The notes: generated from the letters alone by a model not told the origin. A stretch of DNA of 64,000 nucleotides from Patella vulgata (GCF_932274485.2 NC_065887.2:15658001-15722000); one strand, 5' to 3'. Shown: positions 21,311 to 31,080, numbered from the stretch's first letter. Numbers and translations: made by a program.

Positions 21311-21660
21311 AAAGAATTCAGCTTGCCATATTAATAATATGGAAATTGTGAAAGAAAATTTTGAATTCCGTCATGTCATTTGCAGGACCGGTGCTACCAT
21401 TAGGTCAATTAGAATGCTGTCTATGATGCAGATCCCAGAAGGGGCTTACTACTGATCTTTGTAGGTCACATTACATAGTACTGTTTGACTCAAGATATGC
21501 TGAAAGTTTTACAAACCAGTTTTTGTTTAGTGGGGGAGGGGGCAGAGTAGTTTGCCTTGCCTAGAACACAAATTAGTCTAGCACCGGTCCTACTCTCACA
21601 TAGGCCCTACTCCCCTACACGTTCTGACAGAGCACATGCATATTTTTTTACTGTATTATA
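21310..21660 (+). repeat. Outer repeat of unit 4, right end
   Basis: AGGACCGGTGCTACCATTAG and GAAAGTTTTACAAACCAG match 16850-17190. It joins a truncated gene copy at about 21715 without the usual arm. Confidence 0.6.
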
Positions 21661-21716
21661 TGGAGCAATTAGTTGTAACAAATATACAGAAATGAAAAAA
21701 GGTGAAAATGACAGAC

Positions 21717-21889
21717 ATCCTCAACCTAATGCTATAACGAAATGGACGTAGTTCATCTCTTCTGGCTCTGTCGTATCTAACTTGAAGATCTTTTAGTTTG
21801 TTATTTAATAAAATAACCTGTTCACAGGCTCGACGGAATTTGTACTCTGTCTCAGACAAGGTAACGTTAAGTCTTGAAATAGATTCCAT
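21717..21889 (-). pseudogene. 92-aa gene, copy 9, 3' third lost
   Basis: The start, helix 1 and the RRDELRPFRYSIRLRMSV block are intact (EYKFRRACEQ variant). At about 21717 the sequence switches to unrelated repeat DNA. The frame then runs on through unrelated residues to 21656, with no stem-loop. A rearrangement breakpoint lies within the gene. Confidence 0.8.
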
Positions 21890-22011
21890 CTCTGATGTTC
21901 AATATTTTCAGCAGTGAAGTAGAGTTGTATACCTGATAAATGAGAATAATATATCAACTTCTGTCATCGTTATTTATACCATCATGAAACCACAGACATT
22001 ATTTTCTGTCA

Positions 22012-22133
22012 TGTATTATTAAATAACAAACTAAAAGATCTTCAAGTTAGATACGACCGAGCCAGAAGAGATGAACTACGTCCATTTCGTTATAGCTCTG
22101 AGGAACAAGATACGAAATATGGCTAGAGCATAA
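22012..22133 (+). pseudogene. 92-aa gene, copy 10, internal fragment
   Basis: Keeps NNKLKDLQVRYDRARRDELR and the end of the gene but lacks the start and an internal block: CGTTATAG joins directly to CTCTGAGGAACAAG. It faces the copy at 21889 with only 122 bp between, so the divergent promoter has also collapsed. Confidence 0.8.
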
Positions 22134-22156
22134 ATTCTACAAATACTATTTCAAAC

Positions 22157-22172
22157 GGCCCTTATCAGGGCC
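22157..22172 (+). promoter_or_regulatory. Histone-type stem-loop behind a broken copy
   Basis: GGCCCTTATCAGGGCC: perfect stem with TATC in place of the TTTC loop. It is probably relaxed after the gene was lost. Confidence 0.65.
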
Positions 22173-22359
22173 AATTAAATCTGGAAAAGATTATCCTTTC
22201 ATATTTTTAAAATTGCCAAGGCTAGAAAGATTTCATATGTAATAAAGGCACAGGCCAGAGTCACTCCATTCCCATTTACCTCCACAAATAGATTTTTGCT
22301 TTTATAAAAATCATTTTTCCTTGTAGAAAACTGTATTCGACGCATTAGAACGGATACCC

Positions 22360-22720
22360 TCACATAATTTGTGTCTGAGTTTTAAAGCTACAGGGTTAAC
22401 CGAACAGTCGACCTTTCTTTCAAGTCTATCTCACTTCCGTTGTATCTATGCCTCTCTTATCCATTAAATAATTCACTGCTATCAGTTATGGCCAGCTCAG
22501 ATGCATTATGTAAGAGCTAAATCTGCCTATTGCAGACCTTTCATTTGGCCTCAAATGTATAAATTATTAAACATACATTATGAAAGAGCTAAATCTGCCC
22601 ATTGCCGGTCTTTCTTTAGGCTTGAAACGTTATATAAGCTAATAAGCTATTAATTTGACATTTATTAACATGAAAAGACCGTAATCAACTCTTGATGCCA
22701 TCTTATGTGTTAGATTTTCA
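22360..22720. repeat. Two MITE-1 terminal halves in tandem
   Basis: GCATTATGTAAGAGCTAAAT at about 22502 and CATTATGAAAGAGCTAAATC at about 22575, each followed by the family's CTTTAGGCTTGAAACGTTAT-type sequence. No coding content. Confidence 0.6.
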
Positions 22721-23270
22721 CAGGATTTGAATCCGATCTGCTGCTCAACGCTCATTGATGATTAAATCCAAAAATGGATAATCGAGATGATCTTTTAGAC
22801 GTATTTAGTAACTGGATAGAGCAATAAACTATAACACATACTTATGGAAGAACAATTACTGATTTATTTGGGCGACGTTTAGAAGAGTATTCTCTCAACG
22901 TTTTCAAGCAAGTGCAGTAACAAATGTGTAGAGCAATTATATATAAACAAGCAATAACAACAATTCAGAAACCATGCATGACAACAACAAGATCAAAGGA
23001 ATAAAAACAACATGATCAAAGGCAATGTACATATGAAGGATTAGTGAAATCACTGATAGGTAATTATAGGGGTAAATAATTTTAATTAGACAACCAATCA
23101 TGACAAATGAGAAACCATAAATGATGTGATTGGCTAGGTGGGGGTACACCAAGGGAATAGTAAAGGACTGATAATAGGGGTAAAGAATACCATTAAACCA
23201 ATCAAGAGGGAAACCATACATGTTACGAAAACATCAGAGAAGTAGTAAACTACATAGGGATTAAATAGTT
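22721..23270. repeat. Dispersed repeat of unknown type
   Basis: Includes TTGGGCGACGTTTAGAAGAG and GTTTTCAAGCAAGTGCAG. Parts reappear inverted at 30204-30425 and 32817-33225. The minus strand has a hydrophobic open frame (22937-23221), but its low-complexity A/T-driven content does not suggest a real protein. Confidence 0.55.
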
Positions 23271-24368
23271 AAGCCATATTTATATTGCATAACTAAATTC
23301 TCCATATTTTATAAACTTTGTTTTAATTACCCTAAGATGTCTATTATCAGACTTAGCCAATTCTTTTGCACTGTAAGCATAGTAACAATATGTAGCACCA
23401 TGGGTCTTTTGTCTGACGTGGAGAGCGGGCGTAAATGTTGGAAAACCGGTCGCCACATCCTACGTACGACGCATGCATCTTTTCTTACTACATATTTCTG
23501 TAGCCTTGTGATCGTCTAGAATTTGTCTCTAGCTGTCTTTACTTCTGCTTCACGTTGTGTATTTACTTCTTACAGTTTCTTAAGACGTTTGTCTTACCAG
23601 GAATAACAATGGGACAGTTTGCTTCTACATTTTATATATATAGCTGATTACAGGTATACAAGCATAATAGATAACAATACTAGCTAAAACCATTTCTCTA
23701 CCCTAGCCAGCCTCGCGGCTGTCTAGGAACTCAGATGTAAGCCCTCTGGAACCTAATAGAAGTCTGGCGAATTCCCACAAGTATGATAGTTTTGTATCTA
23801 CTGGTTTTGGACGTTCAATTATCCAATTGGTCAAATATGATGTAAATAATTATAGAGATTGGTTAATTGAGCCCAATGACGTCGACAACCCAACCTTATA
23901 TGGTGGAATGGAATTTTATTGAAGAATATTCTCATGAGATATCTGTTAACATGTTGTTGACATAGAACCAGTTATGTTATGGCTCTACAAGTGTTTTTAT
24001 ATCACAATATGTCATTTAAACCCTAAGTTGATTTAATTATTTTAAGTACACATCACATATTATGCGAATATGTTATTTCTCGAGCAAAAATTCTACTAAA
24101 AGTATTACAAATATTCATTTAACCATACACCCAAATATTTGTAATGACTGCAGTAATCCAACATAATATTACCGCATGTAAAGATAGCATTACTCCTGCT
24201 GATGCCAGAGTTTTTAAAATGAATAACCTTTGTCTCAGCTTGATTGATTAGTATTCTCCATTTACTACACCAGACATTGAGAATATCTAAAAGTTTTTGT
24301 AGCTTAATTTCATCTGGAGCTAATAGAACTATGTCATCAGCATTACAAATAAAACTAAATCATTTATT
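23270..24368 (-). mobile_element. LINE 3' fragment split by a solo LTR
   Basis: LINE sequence at about 23285-23390 (TTTATAAACTTTGTTTTAAT) resumes at 24110 (ATATTCATTTAACC) and runs to the NADD box region near 24330. Order and orientation match the other LINE fragments. Confidence 0.75.
23391..24109. mobile_element. Solo LTR, Gypsy-like, inside LINE fragment
   Basis: A 719-bp block begins TGTAGCACC and ends GTATTACA, with TGTA/TACA ends. It is flanked by the 4-bp direct repeat AATA (23387-23390, 24110-24113). Removing it restores the LINE order. No internal region or coding part remains. Length, TG...CA ends and 4-bp duplication suggest a Ty3/Gypsy-type LTR. It is older than the tandem duplication, because both copies have it. 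Confidence 0.7.
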
Positions 24369-24664
24369 TGAAGGGGCATTATGGTAGAGCTAAATTTGTC
24401 AATTGCATGTTGTTTTTACTTACTTACTTACTTAGACCATTGTAACGAAAAATTAATTCGTTGTAACGAAATAGTAATTCAATATTACGAAATAGTAATT
24501 CAATATTACGAAATAGTAATTCAATTTTATGAAATAATTATTTCTAGAGAGTATATGGGTTTGCCATACTAATAAATGTATAATTAATAATTTATATGAC
24601 ATTTGATACCAAGAGAAAGATCCGGAATAGACAGATTTTTTGCTCTTACATAATGCATCTTTAA
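24369..24664 (-). repeat. MITE-1 with short minisatellite
   Basis: Ends AGGGGCATTATGGTAGAGCT and CTCTTACATAATGCATCTTT. The interior has TACTTACTTACTTACTTAG and four AACGAAATAGTAATTCA-like units. Confidence 0.72.
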
Positions 24665-25328
24665 CTGGCCATAACTGATAGCAGTGAATTATTTGATGGA
24701 TGAGGGGTGCGAGGATACAATGTGAGAAACTCTGTCCCTTCCGACCTTTTTCTGATTACATAATCTGTCATAGATACAGCGGATGTGAGATGGACTTGAA
24801 ATAAAAATCGACTGTTCAGTTAACCCTTGTAACTGGGGGCTCTTAACCCTAGGATCAGTATAGAGCATAGCATTTTGTTTCTTCAGAAAGCCTACGCTCT
24901 AACCTAAGATACAATTACACAACCTCGCGATTGGAAAGATAATAATTAAATATATTCAAATTTTGTGTTTTCCTACTCACTTCTATGTTAAAATCGGACC
25001 TCGTCCAGTCATGTCATTGTATTTAAACGAATAGTTACTTGCATGCAAGAACGGGTGCATGTATTTGTCACTTAATAGTGTGGGACCGAAACCACGACAC
25101 TTGACTCATTGGCGGTGGAAGCAGAAGTTAAATAATGTTATTTCAACCAGATGTGTGAAAATATTCGTTCGAATGCGTCAAATACAGTTTTCTACTGGGG
25201 AAAATTATTTTTCCAAAAACATAAATCCATTTGTGAAAGTTAATGAGATTGAATTTTATTACATATGAAATCCTTCTAGCATTTCCAGTTTTAAGAATAT
25301 GAAAGAATAATCTTTTCCAGATTTAATT
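24665..25328. repeat. Gene-proximal arm, duplicated segment
   Basis: Same arm as at 4696-5350 and 11630-12511; no open frame of note. Confidence 0.5.
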
Positions 25329-25344
25329 GGCCCTGAAAAGGGCC
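25329..25344 (-). promoter_or_regulatory. Histone-type stem-loop
   Basis: Minus strand GGCCCTTTTCAGGGCC, a fully Watson-Crick stem. Compared with GGCTCT/AGAGCC copies it differs by a compensatory pair (T-A to C-G). Confidence 0.8.
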
Positions 25345-25367
25345 GTTTGAAATAACCTTTGTAGAAT

Positions 25368-25684
25368 TTATGCTCTAGCCATATTTCGTATCTTTTTCCT
25401 CAGAGATAAAACTTCTTCAGTTTTCTGATGAGCGTATTCATAATACGAATTTCTTACTCCCTCCTCAGAGCTAAAACCTCTTCAGCTTTCTGATGAGCGT
25501 ATTGATAATAAGAATCTCTTACTCCCTCCACCACCGACATCCTCAATCTAATGCTATAACGAAATGGACGTAGTTCATCTCTTCTGGCTCTGTCGTATCT
25601 AACTTGAAGATCTTTTAGTTTGTTCTTTAATAAAATAACCTGCTCACAAGCTCGACGATATCTGTACGCTGTCTCATACAAGGT
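25368..25684 (-). pseudogene. 92-aa gene, copy 11, start lost and end duplicated
   Basis: The start is replaced at 25684 by the downstream flank of another copy, so the remaining frame begins near YETAYRYRRACEQVILLKNK. Towards the end a block coding GVRxSYYxYAHQK is present twice. The second copy is out of frame, giving an early stop after EEVLALRRE. Confidence 0.8.
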
Positions 25685-25848
25685 GTGAAAATAATGCGTC
25701 GAGTACAGTTTTCTACACGGGGAAATTATTTTTCAAAAACAAAAATCTATTTGTAAAAGTTAATGGGATTGAATTTTATTACATATGAAATCCTTCTAGC
25801 ATTTCCAGTTTTAAGAATATGAAAGAATAATCTTTTCCAGATTTAATT

Positions 25849-25864
25849 GGCCCTGAAAAGAGCC
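25849..25864 (-). promoter_or_regulatory. Histone-type mRNA 3' stem-loop
   Basis: Minus strand GGCTCTTTTCAGGGCC, 23 bases after the stop codon at 25888, followed by GGAAAAGA. Confidence 0.85.
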
Positions 25865-25887
25865 GTTTGAAACAGTCTCTGTAGAAT

Positions 25888-26166
25888 TTATGCTCTAGCC
25901 ATATTTCGTATCTTGTTCCTCAGAGATAAAACTTCTTCAGCTTTCTGATGAGCATATTGATAATAAGAATTTCTTACTCCCTCCACTACCGACATCCTCA
26001 ATCTAATGCTATAACGAAATGGACGTAGTTCATCTCTTCTGGCTCTGTTGTATCTAACTTGAAGATCTTTTAGTTTGTTATTTAATAAAATAACTTGCTC
26101 ACAAGCTCGACGGAATCTGTACTCTGTCTCAGACAAGGTAACGTTAAGTCTTGAAATAGATTCCAT
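25888..26166 (-). CDS. 92-aa Arg-rich helical protein, copy 12 (intact, chimaeric)
   Basis: Complete frame, with protein identical to the copy at 18964. From 25684 to about 26118 the DNA matches that plus-strand copy and its flank in reverse. From about 26138 on (GGTAACG, ATCTCTGATG) it matches the copy at 21889. The switch point lies in the first 20 codons. TATAAATA at 26248-26255. Its divergent partner is only a fragment. Confidence 0.87.
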   Translation of the reverse strand: MESISRLNVTLSETEYRFRRACEQVILLNNKLKDLQVRYNRARRDELRPFRYSIRLRMSVVEGVRNSYYQYAHQKAEEVLSLRNKIRNMARA

Positions 26167-26288
26167 CTCTGATGTTCAATATTTTCAGCAGTGAAGTAGA
26201 GTTGTATACCTGATAAATGAGAATAATATATCAACTTCTGTCATCGTTATTTATACCATCATGAAACCACAGACATTATTTTCTGTCA

Positions 26289-26410
26289 TGTATTATTAAA
26301 TAACAAACTAAAAGATCTTCAAGTTAGATACGACCGAGCCAGAAGAGATGAACTACGTCCATTTCGTTATAGCTCTGAGGAACAAGATACGAAATATGGC
26401 TAGAGCATAA
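26289..26410 (+). pseudogene. 92-aa gene, copy 13 (duplicate of 22012-22133)
   Basis: Same start loss and internal deletion as its counterpart. Faces the intact copy at 26166. Confidence 0.8.
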
Positions 26411-26433
26411 ATTCTACAAATACTATTTCAAAC

Positions 26434-26449
26434 GGCCCTTATCAGGGCC
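26434..26449 (+). promoter_or_regulatory. Histone-type stem-loop behind a broken copy
   Basis: GGCCCTTATCAGGGCC, as at 22157. Confidence 0.65.
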
Positions 26450-27667
26450 AATTAAATCTGGAAAAGATTATCCTTTCATATTTTTAAAATTGCCAAGGCT
26501 AGAAAGATTTCATATGTAATAAAGGCACAGGCCAGAGTCACTCCATTCCCATTTACCTCCACAAATAGATTTTTGCTTTTATAAAAATCATTTTTCCTTG
26601 TAGAAAACTGTATTCGACGCATTAGAACGGATACCCTCACATAATTTGTGTCTGAGTTTTAAAGCTACAGGGTTAACCGAACAGTCGACCTTTCTTTCAA
26701 GTCTATCTCACTTCCGTTGTATCTATGTCCCTCTTATCCATTAAATAATTCACTGCTATCAGTTATGGCCAGCTCAGATGCATTATGTAAGAGCTAAATC
26801 TGCCTATTGCAGACCTTTCATTTGGCCTCAAATGTATAAATTATTAAACATACATTATGAAAGAGCTAAATCTGCCCATTGCCGGTCTTTCTTTAGGCTT
26901 GAAACGTTATATAAGCTAATAAGCTATTAATTTGACATTTATTAACATGAAAAGACCGTAATCAACTCTTGATGCCATCTTATGTGTTAGATTTTCACAG
27001 GATTTGAATCCGATCTGCTGCTCAACGCTCATTGATGATTAAATCCAAAAATGGATAATCGAGATGATCTTTTAGACGTATTTAGTAACTGGATAGAGCA
27101 ATAAACTATAACACATACTTATGGAAGAACAATTACTGATTTATTTGGGCGACGTTTAGAAGAGTATTCTCTCAACGTTTTCAAGCAAGTGCAGTAACAA
27201 ATGTGTAGAGCAATTATATATAAACAAGCAATAACAACAATTCAGAAACCATGCATGACAACAACAAGATCAAAGGAATAAAAACAACATGATCAAAGGC
27301 AATGTACATATGAAGGATTAGTGAAATCACTGATAGGTAATTATAGGGGTAAATAATTTTAATTAGACAACCAATCATGACAAATGAGAAACCATAAATG
27401 ATGTGATTGGCTAGGTGGGGGTACACCAAGGGAATAGTAAAGGACTGATAATAGGGGTAAAGAATACCATTAAACCAATCAAGAGGGAAACCATACATGT
27501 TACGAAAACATCAGAGAAGTAGTAAACTACATAGGGATTAAATAGTTAAGCCATATTTATATTGCATAACTAAATTCTCCATATTTTATAAACTTTGTTT
27601 TAATTACCCTAAGATGTCTATTATCAGACTTAGCCAATTCTTTTGCACTGTAAGCATAGTAACAATA

Positions 27668-28386
27668 TGTAGCACCATGGGTCTTTTGTCTGACGTGGAG
27701 AGCGGGCGTAAATGTTGGAAAACCGGTCGCCACATCCTACGTACGACGCATGCATCTTTTCTTACTACATATTTCTGTAGCCTTGTGATCGTCTAGAATT
27801 TGTCTCTAGCTGTCTTTACTTCTGCTTCACGTTGTGTATTTACTTCTTACAGTTTCTTAAGACGTTTGTCTTACCAGGAATAACAATGGGACAGTTTGCT
27901 TCTACATTTTATATATATAGCTGATTACAGGTATACAAGCATAATAGATAACAATACTAGCTAAAACCATTTCTCTACCCTAGCCAGCCTCGCGGCTGTC
28001 TAGGAACTCAGATGTAAGCCCTCTGGAACCTAATAGAAGTCTGGCGAATTCCCACAAGTATGATAGTTTTGTATCTACTGGTTTTGGACGTTCAATTATC
28101 CAATTGGTCAAATATGATGTAAATAATTATAGAGATTGGTTAATTGAGCCCAATGACGTCGACAACCCAACCTTATATGGTGGAATGGAATTTTATTGAA
28201 GAATATTCTCATGAGATATCTGTTAACATGTTGTTGACATAGAACCAGTTATGTTATGGCTCTACAAGTGTTTTTATATCACAATATGTCATTTAAACCC
28301 TAAGTTGATTTAATTATTTTAAGTACACATCACATATTATGCGAATATGTTATTTCTCGAGCAAAAATTCTACTAAAAGTATTACA
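27668..28386. mobile_element. Solo LTR, duplicate copy
   Basis: Copy of 23391-24109 carried by the tandem duplication, with the same AATA flanks. Confidence 0.7.
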
Positions 28387-28645
28387 AATATTCATTTAAC
28401 CATACACCCAAATATTTGTAATGACTGCAGTAATCCAACATAATATTACCGCATGTAAAGATAGCATTACTCCTGCTGATGCCAGAGTTTTTAAAATGAA
28501 TAACCTTTGTCTCAGCTTGATTGATTAGTATTCTCCATTTACTACACCAGACATTGAGAATATCTAAAAGTTTTTGTAGCTTAATTTCATCTGGAGCTAA
28601 TAGAACTATGTCATCAGCATTACAAATAAAACTAAATCATTTATT

Positions 28646-28941
28646 TGAAGGGGCATTATGGTAGAGCTAAATTTGTCAATTGCATGTTGTTTTTACTTAC
28701 TTACTTACTTAGACCATTGTAACGAAAAATTAATTCGTTGTAACGAAATAGTAATTCAATATTACGAAATAGTAATTCAATATTACGAAATAGTAATTCA
28801 ATTTTATGAAATAATTATTTCTAGAGAGTATATGGGTTTGCCATACTAATAAATGTATAATTAATAATTTATATGACATTTGATACCAAGAGAAAGATCC
28901 GGAATAGACAGATTTTTTGCTCTTACATAATGCATCTTTAA
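28646..28941 (-). repeat. MITE-1, duplicate copy
   Basis: Copy of 24369-24664 carried by the tandem duplication. The LINE halves at about 27547-27667 and 28387-28645 flank the solo LTR as in copy 1. Confidence 0.72.
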
Positions 28942-29605
28942 CTGGCCATAACTGATAGCAGTGAATTATTTGATGGATGAGGGGTGCGAGGATACAATGT
29001 GAGAAACTCTGTCCCTTCCGACCTTTTTCTGATTACATAATCTGTCATAGATACAGCGGATGTGAGATGGACTTGAAATAAAAATCGACTGTTCAGTTAA
29101 CCCTTGTAACTGGGGGCTCTTAACCCTAGGATCAGTATAGAGCATAGCATTTTGTTTCTTCAGAAAGCCTACGCTCTAACCTAAGATACAATTACACAAC
29201 CTCGCGATTGGAAAGATAATAATTAAATATATTCAAATTTTGTGTTTTCCTACTCACTTCTATGTTAAAATCGGACCTCGTCCAGTCATGTCATTGTATT
29301 TAAACGAATAGTTACTTGCATGCAAGAACGGGTGCATGTATTTGTCACTTAATAGTGTGGGACCGAAACCACGACACTTGACTCATTGGCGGTGGAAGCA
29401 GAAGTTAAATAATGTTATTTCAACCAGATGTGTGAAAATATTCGTTCGAATGCGTCAAATACAGTTTTCTACTGGGGAAAATTATTTTTCCAAAAACATA
29501 AATCCATTTGTGAAAGTTAATGAGATTGAATTTTATTACATATGAAATCCTTCTAGCATTTCCAGTTTTAAGAATATGAAAGAATAATCTTTTCCAGATT
29601 TAATT

Positions 29606-29621
29606 GGCCCTGAAAAGGGCC
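29606..29621 (-). promoter_or_regulatory. Histone-type stem-loop
   Basis: Minus strand GGCCCTTTTCAGGGCC, as at 25329. It now lies about 24 nt after the out-of-frame original stop and 110 nt after the early stop of the copy above it. Confidence 0.78.
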
Positions 29622-29644
29622 GTTTGAAATAACCTTTGTAGAAT

Positions 29645-29988
29645 TTATGCTCTAGCCATATTTCGTATCTTTTTCCTCAGAGATAAAACTTCTTCAGTTT
29701 TCTGATGAGCGTATTCATAATACGAATTTCTTACTCCCTCCTCAGAGCTAAAACCTCTTCAGCTTTCTGATGAGCGTATTGATAATAAGAATCTCTTACT
29801 CCCTCCACCACCGACATCCTCAATCTAATGCTATAACGAAATGGACGTAGTTCATCTCTTCTGGCTCTGTCGTATCTAACTTGAAGATCTTTTAGTTTGT
29901 TCTTTAATAAAATAACCTGCTCACAAGCTCGACGATATCTGTACGCTGTCTCATACAAGGTGACGTTAAGTCTTGAAATAGATTCCAT
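29645..29988 (-). pseudogene. 92-aa gene, copy 14, partly duplicated 3' end (85-aa frame)
   Basis: The start is intact (MESISRLNVTLYETAYRYRR), with divergent residues (LYETAYRY, LLKNKL). The frame at 29731-29988 ends at RRE because about 75 bp coding the C-terminal helix are repeated out of frame. A TATA box at 30070-30077 and the 5' leader remain, so an 85-residue product is possible. I treat it as probably decayed. Confidence 0.75.
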
Positions 29989-30203
29989 CTTTGATGTTCA
30001 ATATTTTCAGCAGTGAAGTAGAGTTGTATACCTGATAAATGAGAATAATATATCAACTTCTGTTATCGTTATTTATACCATCATGAAACCACTGACATTA
30101 TTTTCTCTTTATGACAATCTGACACCAGTATATCTGTGTATGGCTGTCTGGTATTATCCGATATGTTGTGATTACACTAATTATCTTATTGTATACCAAT
30201 TAA
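29989..30203 (-). promoter_or_regulatory. Left-arm promoter of the last copy, partner lost
   Basis: Leader, TATAAATA (30070-30077, minus) and upstream arm up to ATACCAATTAAT, where the palindromic unit stops abruptly at an inverted dispersed repeat. This is the right edge of the gene array. Confidence 0.65.
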
Positions 30204-30425
30204 TTATTTTTATTCCTTTGATCTTGTTGTTGTCATGCATGGTTTCTGAATTGTTGTTATTGCTTGTTTATATATAATTGCTCTACACATTTGTTACTGT
30301 ACTTGCTTGAAAACGTTGAGAGAATACTCTTCGAAACGTCGCCCAAAAAAATCAGCAATTGTTCTTCCATAAGTATGTGTTATAGTTTATTGGATAATCG
30401 AGACTATGTTTTTTATCGTATCGAC
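30204..30425 (-). repeat. Inverted copy of the dispersed repeat at 22721-23010
   Basis: CCTTTGATCTTGTTGTTGTC, CTTGAAAACGTTGAGAGAAT and TCGAAACGTCGCCC are reverse complements of the earlier block. A third, split copy is at 32817-32890 and 33160-33225. Confidence 0.7.
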
Positions 30426-30770
30426 TTTGGTAATGATGACCGAGGGAAGGCCTCAAATTCAATCGCAATTCGACTGTCAGCTCTTTATCTAATCTCCCAT
30501 AATGTATCTTGAATTAGACATTCATTAACATGGCAAGGCCATCACAGACACTTGGGCCATCGGATGCTTGTGATTTGCAAGGGATTGAAAGAAGAGTGAA
30601 TGAGAAGTATGGATCTCGAAAGAGGGTGAACGAGTTAGGAAACCCTTTTTTTAAACTCGCAATATGCCAGAGTGCAGGCCCCGAGTTCATAATGGATTCT
30701 CAGACTTAATTTAAGAATTTATCCAACCCAGAAACACAAAACTTTGCACATGGTTTCTTATTGATTTGAC

Positions 30771-31080
30771 ATTGGCCGAGAAAGTTCATCCAGATTTTCC
30801 GGCGTGGTTCCCTCTTGTCAGTGATGCAGGATGGAGGGCCTGACAAGGACAATTGTCTAGTCGTTCGGATGGGACGACAAACCGGAGTCCCGTCTACAAA
30901 TTGGCGTGCACGTAAAAAGATCCCTTGACAGATGGAATTCGAGATAAGTGTAGGCCGTAGTGCCGCTGTCCGGGCAAAATTTCTCGTATAGCACACTGTA
31001 TGGCGTATGTCCGTCTTCATTAGCCCAGTTCGGAGCAGAACAGTAGGACGTTAAACCCCATTTCATTTCATTTCATTTAT
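30771..31080 (+). repeat. SINE-B, head missing
   Basis: GGCCGAGAAAGTTCATCCAG to ACGTTAAACCCCATTTCATT with a (TTTCA) tail. The tRNA-like head is lost. An MITE-1 fragment (TCTCCCATAATGTATCTT) lies to the left near 30498. Confidence 0.8.

Larger units (their letters stand above)
21863..25684. repeat. 4277-bp-spaced tandem duplication, copy 1
   Basis: This segment is repeated at 26140-29961 with a constant offset of 4277 bp. The only differences I noticed are two adjacent substitutions (ATGCCTCTC against ATGTCCCTC, near 22449 and 26726). Both breakpoints fall inside copies of the 92-aa gene. It contains a collapsed gene pair, a split LINE fragment, a solo LTR and a MITE. Confidence 0.9.
26140..29961. 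repeat. 4277-bp-spaced tandem duplication, copy 2
   Basis: Counterpart of 21863-25684, with the same internal order (gene fragment, dispersed repeat, LINE, solo LTR, MITE, arm, gene copy). Near identity means either a very recent duplication or a redundant assembly of two haplotypes. Confidence 0.9.

Noticed and set aside
21656-21716. C-terminal tail of the truncated gene copy as a new protein end
   Set aside because: The residues after RLRMSV come from unrelated repeat DNA at a rearrangement point, so there is no reason to think they are functional.
22937-23221. 94-residue hydrophobic minus-strand frame, repeated at 27214-27498
   Set aside because: It lies in AT-rich dispersed repeat DNA, has low-complexity Leu/Ile/Tyr content and no start context or promoter; the second copy is only the tandem duplication.
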